Position numbers and translations under genes: made by a program | Shown here: in pieces, positions 1 to 12,887 of the stretch | How the letters are laid out: every line of letters starts with the position of its first letter | Numbering within the stretch: position 1 is the stretch's first letter | DNA from: Monosiga brevicollis MX1 | Taxonomy: Eukaryota; Opisthokonta; Choanoflagellata; Craspedida; Salpingoecidae | Direction of reading: 5' to 3' | Length of the DNA: 64,000 nt | NCBI RefSeq assembly: GCF_000002865.3 | Contig: NW_001865055.1 | Coordinates: 477,617 to 541,616, forward strand | The notes under the pieces: model-generated | What the model saw: the letters and a program-made list of their open reading frames with translations, nothing else | What the model was told of the DNA's origin: nothing | Databases searched by the model: none

Positions 1-3000
1 ACACTCAACGTCGCGTCTTCTGCAGCGTCCATGTCAACCCCAAGCGTCACAGAACCCAAGTACTGCGCCGCAACGCCCGTGCCGCTCGCAATGCTGTCTT
101 CATCAGCGACATTCGCGCTCACAGACATCATTCCATTCGACATTGGCGACGCCGCCGTCCACTCGCTGGATGCAGAAAAAGACTGCACCGTCAAGCCAGC
201 TCCGCCCTCAACCGTAAAGGTCGCGGCCGTCACGGCACGATCGGCAAACACATACACATCCACGGCAAACGTGTCTCCACGATACAACGGACGCAAGGGC
301 ATCACAAACTGAAGCTGAGCAGCACCTGACGTTGAGGCACGAATGCCAACCGGGCCGCGAGCCTGCAGCGTAACATCGCCCGCAACGCGCCAGCTTGTGC
401 TGCCGCCACCGCCATTCAAGCGGTACTCAACACGCGCCGTCTCCGTCGCCCCGCTGCTAGAATCAAACCAGCCCACGGGCACTGTCGCCGTCAATGCCAC
501 TTTGCCCGTGCCCGTTGCAGCCGCGCCACTGACCGACAACGCACTCGCCGATGCCCCGATCAGCCCGCTGCTCACCGGCACAATCTGCACCTCCACTGTG
601 CTGCCGCTTGGCACCTGGTTGCCACCCAGGCTATTGAATACCTGCGCGTGCACCTTCACCTGCCGTGCGCCGTCAACCCACAGCTCAGGTGTGCCAAGGA
701 AGGCCGTCACCTCTGCTGCCAAAGTTCCGGCTCCATCGACCATGACTTCTGCGGTGGACGCAAACTGACCAAGCTTGGTCCAAAAGCGTCCTACTCGTTC
801 TTCACCAGGAAGGACTGAGCCTTCGGTAAGAAATGTGCTGCTGTTGACAGCAAGTACAGCGGCGCTTCGGATGGCATCATCCTCGCTTGACACACTCAAC
901 GCAAAGTCTTGTATAATGAACAGTGTGAAGGTCGTCGTTGAAATTAGTTGCAAATGTGGCTTCTCCGCCAGCTCTTTGGCAAGCACTGTGTACACAAAAG
1001 ATGTGCCAGCCTGTAACCCCTCATTCGAGAGAAGGGTTACGGCTCCTGACATAGGATCAATTGCCAAGCGCCCATCAGGTGTCACAAGGCCTGAATCAAA
1101 CTGATATTGAATGTCCTTCGCACAAGGGTCAGAATCAGCGGCCACAATGGTGGCCACTCTCGAGTTGGCAAGGCTTGCGGCTGGTATCGCAGCACGAAAT
1201 GTATTTTGAGAAAACACGGGAGCATTGTCGTTGCGCTCTTCAATCACCAAGATGACATTGAAATCTTCAAAATGGCTAAAGCCATCATAAAGTGAAGTTC
1301 CTAACGAGCAGGATGTGGGTATGCCGCACAGTCCTGAGCAGCTCGTGAATGGGTCCATGGCAGCTGCAGCTGCACAATCGCTCCGACAAGCACTTCGTGT
1401 GTACTCTGCGGGGAAAAAGTCGGCGTGGATGCGATCACACCGCTTTTGACACTCTGCAACAGTTCCGTTAGCGTGATCCCGCACGCGCACCTCGAGTACA
1501 AGAACTTCGTTGGCCAGGGCGCAAAAATCAGATACTCGCACAGTCACAGCACCCGAGCTTGCGCTGATATTCACAAAAGCAGTCGCATTGCCACCGAGTG
1601 CTTCGAAAGAGAGATTGGAATTTGCACCAATATCATCGTCAGTGGCTTGCACAATGGTGACCAAATGGTCGCTGATCGCATTGGCATGAACGGTCACGTC
1701 AAGCGGAGAAGTCACGACAGGACAGTGGTTATTCACGTCAAGGACGAGTGCTTCATGGTGCAAGGTTGTCGCCAATGGCGGGGAACCGTGGTCAGTGCCA
1801 GTGACGTTCAGCGCCAGGTCACCAACGGTGAGCGTGTGGCCATCAACTAGGACTACAGCCGTGTTGTTGTAAACGGCAGACGCATGGCTGGGCGATGTGG
1901 CAGTAGATAGTGTCACCATAGCATTGACACCAGAATCAAGATCAGAGACATTCACAACGCCAAGCTGTGTGCCTGCAGGGTCATTCTCGTACACGTAGTC
2001 CAAGAGCGAGTCAAACACCAGAAAGGGCGCGTTATCATTCACATCAAGGACATTGATGGTAATGACTGTGCTCACCGAAAGCGGAGGATCTGAGGTCGGC
2101 AAGTCGGTCACAGTCACAGTCATACTATAGGACTGCTGGGTTTCGTAGTCGAGGGTGCCATTCAAAAGGATTCGAGTTCCTTCCACGCGAAACAAGCCGC
2201 TATCATCGCTGATCGAAAGCGCCATCTTGTTGTTTGGTGAGGTGACGTCGGCATCACTGAGGGTAAAATCGACCAGCGTCGAGCCGAGGGTCAGGTTCTC
2301 GAACGCTGGCACGTAGTCAATGGCATCGATTGCTGGTGCATTGTCGTTGACGTCTGTCACAGTCACAATCAGTTCGAAGTCCGGGCTGGTGAAATAACAA
2401 TCTGCACCAAGATCAAAGCACGTTGCCAAAGTCGGGAAGCCTCGATCCGTAGCACGAATGGTGACGCGCAACTGTAAGCCGTGAGCCTCAGCATCAATTT
2501 CCATGCTATTCTGAACCACTTGACCAACCAGCTCAAAAATGTCATCAGAAGCCGAGTCAATGGCGTAGTCGATCACGTTGTTAGGGCTGGTGATGTCTGC
2601 ATCGGTGGCACTGAATCCTTGCGAAAAGTCTTGGCCTTCACGGAGAGTGAGAAAGGCAATTGGATTGGTAAACACCGGTGTCTCGTCGTTGGAATCGAGT
2701 ACATTGACACGAACGATGGCGTTGTCGCGCGGGAAAGTGCCGTTCACGGGATCGAATGGTAGGCAGTAGATGGTAAAGAAGGTCTGCCGCTCGCCATACA
2801 CAAATGGGGTGTTGAATCCGACCACTGAAACCTGTGTTCCGGCCGGTGGGAAGGCAGCCTCTGCATCCAATGCCATCCCAGGCGCAAGTGATATGACGCC
2901 GGTTTGGAGGTCAGAGGTAAATGTGTCGCCTACCGTGACCAAGAAAAAGCCTTGGTTGACTGGATCACGATCCGCATCAGAGGGAATGATGGTGATAAGC

Positions 3001-5238
3001 TCAACACCGGACGTCATATTCTCGAAAACAAAAATCTCATACTCATCCAAAATTTGCGGGGCATTGTCGTTAGCATCGACAATGGTCAGATTGAAGATGG
3101 CCACGCGAGTGAGGGGGTTGTAGGGATGGTTGTCGCTCACGCGGATTCCGAAGGAATAAAAGACAATGGCACCGGGAGGATCGACATCGACTTGACGTGT
3201 CATGACCACATCAACGGAGCGCTCAGCAACCGGCTGTAGCTGTACAAAGGCCGGAGCGCTGACCAACTCGAAAAGAAAAGGGCCATTCCCGTGAGCGGGA
3301 TCCATATCTGTTACGTTAATGCGAATAATGGGCTCATTTGGCGTAACGTCCTCGGGAATGGTGACGGAAAACGGTCCATTGTCGAAGGTTGGTGCGGCAT
3401 CGTTGGTGATGAGCTCAATCACTGAAATGTTGAGGAAGGATGTGGGACCACGCAGGGGTGGTGAGCCTAAGTCTTCAGGATACACCGACACACTAACGAC
3501 AGGATCCTGAAAGAAACTGAGCTGTTGGGCAACGAGCACGCGGCCATCGGGTGTGACATTGAAATAGCCAGACAAGGGCGAGTCCTGAATGAATTGGACT
3601 TGACCGGCCAAGCCGCTGTCTCGATCTGAGGCAGTGAGCTGAGCTACCTCAAACCCGATATTTTCGCCTTCGTTGACAAAGAAATCGAGCTGGGAAGTGA
3701 GCTGAGGAGCATTGTCATTAGCATCAAGAACGGTGATGATGATAGTGGCTAGCGAGTAGCCAGCATCGTCGCTGGCTTGAACCACTAGAGATAGGTTACG
3801 CTGGGATGGTATTTCATAGTCAGGGGCGTAGCGCAGTTTGAGAGAAGGTTCGGCTGAGAGATCTAGCTCGAAAAACGGTGAAGCTGTGAGTAACTGGAGG
3901 GTGAACTCTTGAAAGGCTGGCGTGATGTCTGGATTTGAAACGTTGAAAATGAGCACTGTTGTGCCGTTGGCCGTATCTTCGGGCAGCTGCACCAGATAAG
4001 GGCTTGGGTTGTCAAAAAAGGGAGCAATGTCGTTGACATCATCGACAAAGACGGTCACGTTTGTTGATGCGTTGAAGGGACCGTCAAGGGCAACCACCAT
4101 AAACTCAAGGGGGCCGGTGAGAACGTCGGCATCCAAGGGCGTCATGACCTGAAGCCGGCCCGTGGGGGTGATGGTAAAGGATGAGCTCCCCACCACTGCA
4201 TAATTGGACGGTGGTGAGTCGCGACCTCCACCCGATGCATTCACGATGCCAACGAGCTCATAAATGCTGGCGGACTCGAGCACGTGAAAAGAGTAAGGAC
4301 CGTCCAAAAATGTGGGGGGTTCATCGTTCACGTTAGTAATGAGGATTTGAACAGGGCAGGCGGCCTGGAACCCGCCGTCATCGACGCGAACAAAGAGCGT
4401 GTAGCTATACGGCTCAGTGTCATAATCCAGCATGCTGTTGTCGTGCAGCTTGACGACGTTGGATGAGAATTGAAACATGCCAGTCGGTGCAGTCGAGTTG
4501 AGGAGGGAAAAGGAGATGGCCGAGCCAGTGTCCGGGTCTTCGATGGCTACGCTGCCCAGACTCTGGTCATTAGGAGCGTTCTCGGCCACGGTGAAGATGT
4601 TTTGTGCATCCAGACATGTGGGAGGGTTATCGTTGATGTTGTCAACAGATATGATGGAATAGCAGGTGCCGGTGGTACCGACGCTATCAGTGGCACGCAC
4701 CAAGTAGCGCACTGTCAGCCCCTGCGGATACAAATCAGCATCGATGCGGTTATGCACGCGCATTGCACCGGTGCTGGAGATATTATAAAACCCGTCTGGA
4801 GAAATTGGAGCCAGGTAGTTGCTGGCTACAAAATTGAAGGTGTAGGGTGGTGTGCCACCCGATGCAGTCATGGTGGTGACAAGGGTACCCAATGGCTCTT
4901 CTTCTGGAATAGTGATGGAGATCTGGCAGGACATGCCAAGGGCAGCGTCGGCGCCAAGAGCTGCACAAGAACAGATCAGATCAAGCCAAGAAAAAAAAAT
5001 TTCGTATCCCAAAACAAGTAGCAAGCAAGGGACGAGGGCGGGCCAGGGCAAAGCGACTCAGATGAGGAGGCGCCTTTTCGGGGGCAGCGGCTGGGGTAGC
5101 AAAGCAGAGTTGGTTGAGAGGATGGAACAAGGCGATGGATGAGATTTTCAACGTACGCTGTAGCGCTATCAGCAAGAGCAGCAATAGGGCCAGGCTGGCA
5201 GTGCCCAAGGGGCGCAGCGCGCCCAGGGCGCTGCGCAT
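1..5238 (-). CDS. Large cadherin with a TMEM132/cohesin-like distal module (partial, runs off left edge)
   Basis: Predicted type I adhesion receptor. Exon 1 is 5238-5157 (ATG at 5238) and encodes a signal peptide with an LALLLLLLIAL core. A phase-1 intron (5156-4961, GTACGT...GTGCAG) leads to one open exon from 4960 to the window edge, about 1650 codons. Cadherin inter-repeat calcium motifs of the DxNDN type recur every ~300-340 bp in this single frame, for example near 4628, 4322, 4028, 3713, 3083, 2695, 2360, 2036, 1735 and 1226 (forms include VTDVNDNAP, IVDANDNAP and DDVNDIAP). That makes about 12-13 extracellular cadherin repeats. From ~800 down to 1 the cadherin pattern stops. The protein there reads ...VALTATVPVGWF...VEYRL...FVMPLRPLYRGDTFAVDVYV..., matching the order of the TMEM132 N-terminal and cohesin-like domains. 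The transmembrane and cytoplasmic parts lie outside the window. An earlier in-frame GTG at 5298 was rejected as start because the ATG at 5238 opens the signal peptide. Confidence 0.9.
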
Positions 5239-6352
5239 GGTGGCGGGTACCAGGCACCACACAGCCAGGGCGGGCCAGGTGCGAGCTCGCACAAGCACCG
5301 GCCAAGCGAGGTGACTGTGACCTCGGTTTGTTCAAGAGAAAACAGCCAGCGCCTGATTCAGGACCGAGATGTCAAGCCAGATTTGGAGAAGGCAAGAAAA
5401 ACACTGCTCCGGGCCCGGTCAAGAACAGGGCTGTTGGCAGGCACAAGAAATGGATTGAGGTTGATGCACCAGTACTGTAGCAGCGGCGCTACATGCACGG
5501 GTGAGCAACGCCTTCAAACTCACCTGTTGCGGTGGGTGTCGGCGAGAGGGAGGGGGGGATCATATGACGAGAGAAGGATTGTCAACGCGACGTTGGGAGC
5601 GTCACGTTGATCAGTCAGAAATAAAACTCAATCAGACAACACCGCAGTGTCAAAAGTTCCTCAAAGGAGAGAGACTGGACCCGAAGGACCGACAAGCCTG
5701 CGCGACAACGACACAAGGGAGAAGAAACCGAGGATGTGAGTCGTAGTCGTGGCTACTCTGGAAACCGAGCTGGCATCGCTGCACACGCGACATTGACCCC
5801 ATGCATCAAGGCACGGGCGAGCGCAGGCAATGTGATGTGCAACAAAGGCGACTGGGATGGGGATAGAGACGAAACTTGACCCCCGCCCCCCGGCACGCAG
5901 GTACGACAAACACATCAGAGCAGCTGACACCACAGCTCACACGTGTGTAAAGCCACCACACAACTTGCACCACCAAAGCACACACACACACACACATTCG
6001 CTCTCTCGCGCGCGTCACCAAGCTCGTGCTGGTGTGCGCGCATCTTCCCCTGCCCTCTCTCTCTCTCACTCTCTCGCACGCGCACTCTCTCTCTCGCACA
6101 CACACACACGTTCTCTGTGTGTCGGCGTGTCGACTGATGTGTGACCAGAGGGCACCAAGCAAGGGTCGAACAACAACGACAAGAACGCGCACAAGGTCGA
6201 ACAGAGACAGGTACCAAAGACCATCATACTCAGCCAGACAACAGGTACCCAACCCGCCTAAAGCCCTTCGCCCAACACCACCACCACCACCACCACCACC
6301 CCCCGCTGCCATTTCTCCCATCCAAGCCTCCGCCCTCCGCCCACTCGTTCCA

Positions 6353-6355
<3 letters not shown>

Positions 6356-6410
<55 letters not shown>
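6356..6410. repeat. (CA)n microsatellite
   Basis: Nearly pure CA dinucleotide array of about 55 bp. It explains the His/Thr and Cys/Val repeat peptides encoded in the six frames here. Confidence 0.95.
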
Positions 6411-6411
<1 letters not shown>

Positions 6412-8888
6412 CACTGAGAATTTCTTTTGTTCTTTTGTTCTATTGGGCGATGTCGTACCTTTAAGGGGGGAAACAAAAGAAATGACGTTAGGGTACGTTA
6501 CGTTACATTGGATGTAAACGTTACAGCTCGTATGGGTGACATCTTCTCTCGCTTCCTCTCTCTCTTCTTCTCTCTCTCTCTTCTTCTTCTTCTCTCTCTC
6601 TTCTGCTTCTTCTTCTCTCTCTCTTCTTCTTCTTCTCTCTCTTCTTCTTCTCTCTTCTTCTTCTCTCGTGTCTGAGTGAGAGAATGTGTGGGCAAGGTTA
6701 CACTTTGGGCCGCGTCAAGGACGCATCGTGGTGTATCACGGCATTACAGCCTCTCATGGCAGGGAAAAGTGGAAACGTGCTGACTGGCTTCGCCTACTGG
6801 CAAATACACGAATCTCCATGGCAAGAAGCTACTCGTGTTCGATTTCGGCGAGCCACTGAAAGACTGGGTCCAAGGGACTGGTGATGCTGCTCGGCAGCGA
6901 AAGAACCAAGGCCTCGGTTTGATCCAAAGCACCCAACAACCTGCATCATGCCACACATGAGAGCAGGTATCTGGGACCATCTGCCCCATCTGCCCCAGCC
7001 GAAGACGACAAGCCAAAAGCGAGCAAAGCACACGAACCATTCTCGCAAATCGTGTGATAGAGAAACGTGTGGTTGTCGATGCTCATCCGTTGTATTCAAA
7101 AGTGCCGTCACGTCCACCGATGTGGCCTTTTTTAGCATCGTAAACTTGGACTGCGACAGCCCATTCCAGACACGGCCAACAAATAGGATCAACTCGGATC
7201 GTGCTGACATGGAATCACCCCGGCAAATTGGAATGGAACCACCCCGGCAAAAATCGGATTTACCTCGATATTCTCCTTGCACGCCATGGCGCCTTTACCC
7301 AGGTGCGCCAGCGATTGCTATGAAGGAGTTTGAAACAAAAAGGAAAAAAAAAAAAAAAAAAACCAGGAAACGTCAACCAGAACCCAGCTTCATTCCCGCG
7401 CACAGAACGCATTCGACAATCCAGGAGAGCGGAAAAAAGTGGCAAGTGAGCGTAACAGGCATAACCACGAACATAAAGCAGTGCTACTTGATGCGCCGTG
7501 TACTTGTAGTGCTCCAAATCCACATCGCGACGAATTTGCTGGCACAGAGCCAGCACGGCATTAAGCGCCGATAATCGTGCCAAATAACCTGCGCCATTCG
7601 CCGGCACATCCGGTGTAATCCACATGAAACATGGGCAAATCCGGTGTAACCACACAAAACATGAGCTATTCCCTTTTTCCGCCACATTATGGTGCGCCGT
7701 GCCTGAGGTGATGAAGACGCCTCGGCCATCATCAACGACAACGACCTCACATACACCCACGTGCTACCTCACGCACGCTTACCATCCATTGGACTCTCTG
7801 GGATGTGCTGCAAGTTGGAAACCGGGTCCTCTGGCATGGAAGCCATGGTCAAAAACCGCGGGCAAAGCTCGTCCACACCTGACCCGCGCAGATAATTCTA
7901 GATATTTCACCCCGCCCCGCCCCACACACACACCGTGAGACCCTCGACATCATGACCAAGAGTCGGTCGTGGATGTGGCCCAGTATCGCTACACCGAATC
8001 AAAAAAGCAAGCGCATGTGCCAGCACCTACCACCAGTGTCATGCCATTCTTGCCAGCCATTGAGCTGCGCGTGACGCGCTGTTGACTCCCCTGGACCGAC
8101 TCGGTGACTGTGTGTGACGTGCAAATGCGCGACGAGGCCAAGGTGCAACAGCACGTGAATTCAAAGCGCTCATTCAAGTGGCACTCACCAAAGGTAGCAA
8201 GCACAAGCATTCACTCACTCAGCTCGCGCTGGCACACTTGCCGCTCTTTCGGCAGCTGTGGTTGAGCAGATTCATGCAAACGAGAGGCAAGCAGTGAGAC
8301 AAAATAGCAAAGGTACTGGCGCCGGAGCCAAGAGCCAAATCAGGTGAAAATCAAACCGTGGTATGATGCTTGAGCATGGCCTCCACCACAAGACCCGAGG
8401 CCAGGACGGAGATGGCTAGATCCGTGACCGAGGCATGTGCCTCGTAGCAAGGCGCCTCGCGCTGGCACACAGCTATGCCCCAGAAACGTGGCAAGAAGCC
8501 CAAGCACCTCAGATGAAACCACGCGCATCAACAGTTCGCTCGACGATAACCCGCTGAAGGCCGGTCAACCCGCCGATCAAGGCTAGGACGTGATAACAAC
8601 CAACCTTGGAAAGGCTCCAGCCAGTTCACGTCCGTTTGTGTGGTCCACACCGTGCCCGCCATGATGAATCCAGTCTCGCACGCTGGCTCCGAGCGGTTGC
8701 TGCCTAGTGCTCGCTTTCCCCGTTGCACTCCTCTTTCTGACGATATGACGCCTTGCCAGCGTCCCACGTCCCACGCCACCGCAACCTCTCCTATCCTACC
8801 TACACTCCACCAATTCGGCCACCACCACGGTCCCCCACCCCCGCTGATGCCACCTCGTACAACGCAAAAATGCGTGCGCGCTCGCGCA

Positions 8889-8907
8889 GAACACACACAC
8901 ACACACA

Positions 8908-8951
<44 letters not shown>
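8889..8951. repeat. Compound (AC)n(TC)n microsatellite
   Basis: An AC array passes directly into a TC array and is followed by T runs. Intergenic. Confidence 0.95.
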
Positions 8952-8955
<4 letters not shown>

Positions 8956-9469
8956 TTTTTTTCTATTTTTTTTCCGATTTCTTTTGATTTTCTTCATAAT
9001 TTTACCAAAATATTTGCAATGTGGCCATCATTCATTGGAATTGTTGGAGAATTTTGGGATACGGGAGCTGCCGTGGCTGCTCATTGGGGTCATTGTCATC
9101 GACTTAACGTTTTAACAAAGTCATTCACTCACACACTCAAAGGCCGCGCGGCAGCAGCCGTGGCCCCCTTGAGTCACTTCAGAAGAAGGCTGGAAAGAAT
9201 CAAACTCTCTCGGTCAGGTCAGGTCACAGCTTCAGCTTCAGCTTTCAATTAGTTTCACTGTCATCATGGGTTTGAATGTGAAGATGTCGTTTGTAAAGAA
9301 GAGGGGGGACCTTGTGGAAGCATTGCCTCAACTGTGCAGCACAGGTCGCCTCCCAAGTCGTCTGCTTCAACTGCACAGGGGTGAATTTAGAGGCCAAAGA
9401 TGCACCAGCACGCACGAATAAACACACGGGCACGCGGGGTCAGGAATGACAGTGTATTGGGGAAGGGGG

Positions 9470-10780
9470 TCAGTGTCCTGGAGCAGCAGGTGGGACCGCT
9501 GTGGGCGTCAAGTGTTGCACGTCTGGGGCGGGAGGAAGCACCGAAGGGCCATCAATCGGTAAAGCCGTGGAGGAGACGGACTCTGAGGGTGGAGGTTGGT
9601 CGAGCGAGCGGGTTGAATCAGCATTCTGTCGCATATTTGCGCGGCGTCGTCGCTGGCGCTCAGCGTCGCGGCGTCGCATGGCCTCTAGTTGTGCCTCATC
9701 CAGCTGTGCCCGGCGCCGACGGGTGTGCTCAGCATTGCGTTTACGATGATCAATGATCTCGTGGGATGTCATGCGCGCTCGACGCACACGTTGACGCTCC
9801 GCATTAGAGCGGCGCAGTTGGTTTCGCCTTGTCTCAGGCATGGTGGCCCGACGAATGCGCTGCTGGTCTGCCTCGCGATGCCGAAGGCGTTCAAGGTCAA
9901 GACCAGACATGTCAGACCGACGCTGCCGTCGCCGGTCTGATTCACGCACTCGAACGGCCTCACGCTGCTCCTCTGTTAGCTCTGCACGAGAGCGCCGGCG
10001 TGTGGTTGGTGCCGGTGCTGGGGCTGGCAGGAGCAGATCGTGATCGTAAGGTTGTGGCTGACCAAAGGTGGTGATGTATGAGATATACGAGGCGAGGGCA
10101 GGGTTCTGAGCCAGCAGAAAGGCCTCAATCTGCTGCACCAGCATATTGAGGTCATGGGCCTGCAGATCGTCGTTGCCATCAAAGGGGGCTTTACTGGGTG
10201 GCCAGATAAGAGCACGCTCCATGAGCAAAACGCCGGCGTCCCAAACGCACTCAATCATTGGCTGGAGAGATGGATCCTGCCCCGTCAGAGAAGCCACGAG
10301 GTAATACGTGTCAAAGGGTTTACGACTGTATATCAGCCGCGCAATGGCGGTCCACACCCAATTGGGCGCATGTCTAAATCGGCATTGAAGCGCAGCAAAG
10401 GAAGACAGAAGCTGGCCTGGCGGCACGAGCTGCGAAACAGACCGCACAATCCTGTCGCGATGCCAACGGGCCAAAAAAAACAAAAAATAAAAAGAACAAC
10501 AGCCAGAGATGAGTTCAGAACGAGGTGCACGGCGGCGCAAGGGGCCACCCACAGGTCTGCCAAGATCACACGCGATGCGAGGCTGCGGCTCATGACACGA
10601 CCGCCGACCCCGGCAGGCAGGGCCCTCGTGTCATCAAAACACGCACCGATTTGGGCATTCGGCATACAAATGCTGACTATCGCCGCATCGTACGCATCCT
10701 GCAAAGTGAAGATGCTGCTGCAACTGGTGGTGGTGCGGCGGCGGATAGTGAAGATGATGTGGGTGTCCAGCATCCGTCAT
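9470..10780 (-). CDS. Zinc-knuckle protein with 23-residue Arg-rich (STPR-like) repeats
   Basis: Two-exon model of 371 aa: 10780-10647 and 10451-9470. The 195-nt intron has a GTGCGT donor and a CGACAG acceptor and is phase 2 on both sides. Exon 1 starts at an ATG followed by a His/Pro-rich stretch and ends in a perfect CX2CX4HX4C zinc knuckle, CVRCGDSQHLYAEC. Exon 2 begins IVRSVSQLVPPG and has a globular middle (about residues 60-170). It then has at least four tandem repeats of exactly 23 residues ending in R-R-A-x (for example AERQRVRRAR, DAERQRRRRAN), about residues 190-310, and a Pro/Ser-rich tail. The period and Arg pattern match STPR domains (23-residue repeats, DNA-binding in silkworm FMBP-1). 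Similar Arg-rich repeats also occur at the N-termini of some helicase-type mobile-element proteins, but no helicase follows here. A nucleic-acid-binding role is inferred. The frame through the zinc knuckle closes with a stop unless spliced, which supports the intron. Confidence 0.65.
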
Positions 10781-12887
10781 TGCGCCGCCGCCCAGTCTCG
10801 GTACATCGTGCAGAGCGAGACGAGACGAGGAAGATGGAGAGGAAGAGAGAAGAGAGAGAGTGAGAAGAGAGAAGAGAGAAGAGAGAGAAGAGAGAAGAGA
10901 GAAAAATAGATGAATAGTAACAACAGAGAGCAAGGGAGAGAGAAAGAAAAATAATACATGTAATTCATCTCTCTCTGTCTCTCTCTGTGTGACTATTTTC
11001 CAGTTTGACGAGTCGAAGCCATGTGAGACGTCACTGGCAGCGGGTGCAGACCCTCCCCAGTCCCCAGTCCCCAGTCCTCACACTGAGGACTGGGAAGCGG
11101 TTTGCACTTGGACTTGAAACCTTTCTTCTTTATCTATCAACACGACGCCGCTTCCAATGGGAAGAGTGAAAGCAATCCCGTGGCTGGCCGCGGCCGTGTC
11201 GTCGCGTTGGCTTGAAAACAACATGACGAGGTATGTGGCCGTTCCTTTTGATTTCAAGTGATGGCCCTCTCGACTCCCGCGCCTGGCGTGGGCCGTTGTC
11301 CGCTCGAGGATCTGCACAGCTGCGATAGAGCCAATGAGCATCAAAACGACCCTATATGGAGTTGAGCAGGGCCTCACTTGTTGTCGAGACAAAACCTTTC
11401 CTGTTTGGAACCGAGTTCCAGCCGGCGTGGGTTTCTTCTCGCTCGTGGCTTTCTCACAAATACCCTTGACCACCTCCTTTTAGTGACCTGCACACATCTC
11501 TACTCTGAACCTCGCCACGTTGGGCACCAAGTGACCGACGTGCCCAATGACATGTCGCTTCTGAAACACACGTTTGGTAAGCTGCGTCACTCAATCTTTC
11601 TTATTCGTTTTTTGCCACGCCTGGCAGTGGGGTTTTGGGCACGTCCATGATGGATCAATCAGAACCACTATCCCCAGTCACGATCTTGTGTCGTGACGTT
11701 GACGAGCAAGCCTTTTCTGAGACTTGCCCACAGCCCCACTCTTGCCACATGTGCCTTTGATCGACGCAGCCTTGTTGCTCCTCAGCCCCTCACACTGCTG
11801 TATTTTCTTTTGCCTGCTGCTCTTGTAGGTGCGTTCTGTCAACTTGACATCATGGGCAAGCTTTGACAAAACGCCATCTGGCATTCACGTGGCCAAGAGC
11901 GATTATTAGCCTGATTCATTTCTTATTTTTTGCGGGTTTATTTTTTTCGGGTCAGCCTGGTCGTGTTGTACAAATTGACATCAACTGGTTGCCTCCTCTG
12001 ATCCGGGCCTCAAGACAGGCAATCATGCACTGCAACCCGACCTGTGGTCTCCTTGGCCAGGCATCAAGAAATTGAGCCCCCGCCTGCTGATGCCGAGGGT
12101 TTGATGTCTGTCTACTCTTGCCATGGCTGTCTCCTGCGCTAGACAAGCCAGGTGTTGTGACCATGCAGCTGACCGACCCACCATCAAGGGGTACATGTTA
12201 AACAGGATGAGAGGAAAGGGTCAAGAGACACGGCGATTCTTGCCCGGGTCTGTGCTGGTCTACGTCTTGGCATATCCAGGACTCGCGCCCGTCCATTAAA
12301 AAATATGATAATATTCTTCGCCATCTGGGCGGAGGGGTTTGATTATTTTCATGTTAGACCATATTATGCAGTGCGCTCGTGTGTGCTTCCGTCCATCACA
12401 TACGCCAAGAGTACAGGGGACACGCCATTAGCATTGATATGTTTTGTCGAGCACAGCACTCAAGGTGGAAGCACAGCTGCACTTGCGCACACCGTTGGCC
12501 TTGGGCGCCCTCCCTCTCGTGGTCTGCTTGAGCGACGATGACGTTCACCCGTGTCGGAGCTGGTCACGTGCGAGGAACCAATGTTTGGCACGAGCAGTAA
12601 ACAGTGGGCCCAGAAAAAACCGTTTCGAGCCGTTTGGCGGTGCGCGCCGAAAACCGAGACGTTGTTCTTTTTTTAGATGATGATGGTGTTTGGCGGCTTG
12701 ATGCCATTCTTCTTTGAGGGTGCGGGTTGTGCATTTTTTTTCTTACTTTTTTGCTTCTTCTTCTTTTTCCTTCTTCTGCTTCTTCTCTTGCTTGACCGTT
12801 TTTTTTTTTTCTTTCTGCTTCTCTTTGCTGATCACTTGGCTACCTCCCCGCCTCGCGTCTGGTGTCTTGAACGCAAGACCCGCAAGC
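10781..12887. other. Intergenic region, GA tract and hairpin, no gene recognised
   Basis: A GA/GAGAA tract lies at about 10837-10906 just upstream of the zinc-knuckle gene, and CT repeats at 10967-10988. The remainder is mixed sequence without domain-bearing frames. T-rich stretches at 12670-12835 sit immediately upstream of the nuclease-kinase start codon. Confidence 0.55.
11070..11094. repeat. Perfect 11-bp inverted repeat with 3-nt loop
   Basis: CCCAGTCCTCA and its exact reverse complement TGAGGACTGGG are separated by CAC. Two further direct copies of CCCAGTC lie immediately to the left. It could form a tight hairpin. Function unknown. Confidence 0.8.

Larger units (their letters stand above)
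5239..9469. other. Intergenic region with microsatellites, no gene recognised
   Basis: About 4.2 kb upstream of the cadherin. It holds simple repeats: CA near 5979-5996, CT/CA mixtures 6053-6111, ACC 6274-6301, a long CA array 6356-6410, TC/TTC 6541-6665, an A run near 7346-7363, and adjoining AC then TC arrays 8889-8951. Long open frames here run through the repeats and encode homopolymer-like peptides. I found no domain, no convincing splice structure and no RNA gene. The proximal part (5239-5650) is expected to hold the cadherin promoter, but no specific element is recognisable. Confidence 0.6.

Noticed and set aside
31-4968. Many plus-strand open frames of 60-180 codons opposite the cadherin
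   Set aside because: They are antisense shadows of one long minus-strand frame with regularly spaced cadherin motifs, and many begin with GTG, TTG or CTG.
5806-6517. Frames of 100-200 codons around 5806-6517 on both strands
   Set aside because: They run through CA, CT and ACC arrays and encode Cys-Val, Thr-His and poly-Pro/His peptides.
6794-7760. Overlapping frames of 160-208 codons on both strands
   Set aside because: No domain, opposite strands equally open, passes through an A homopolymer, and no splice support.
10333-10773. Minus-strand frame MLDTHIIF... as first exon of the STPR gene
   Set aside because: The alternative frame from 10780 carries a perfect zinc knuckle and splices in the same phase, so it is preferred.
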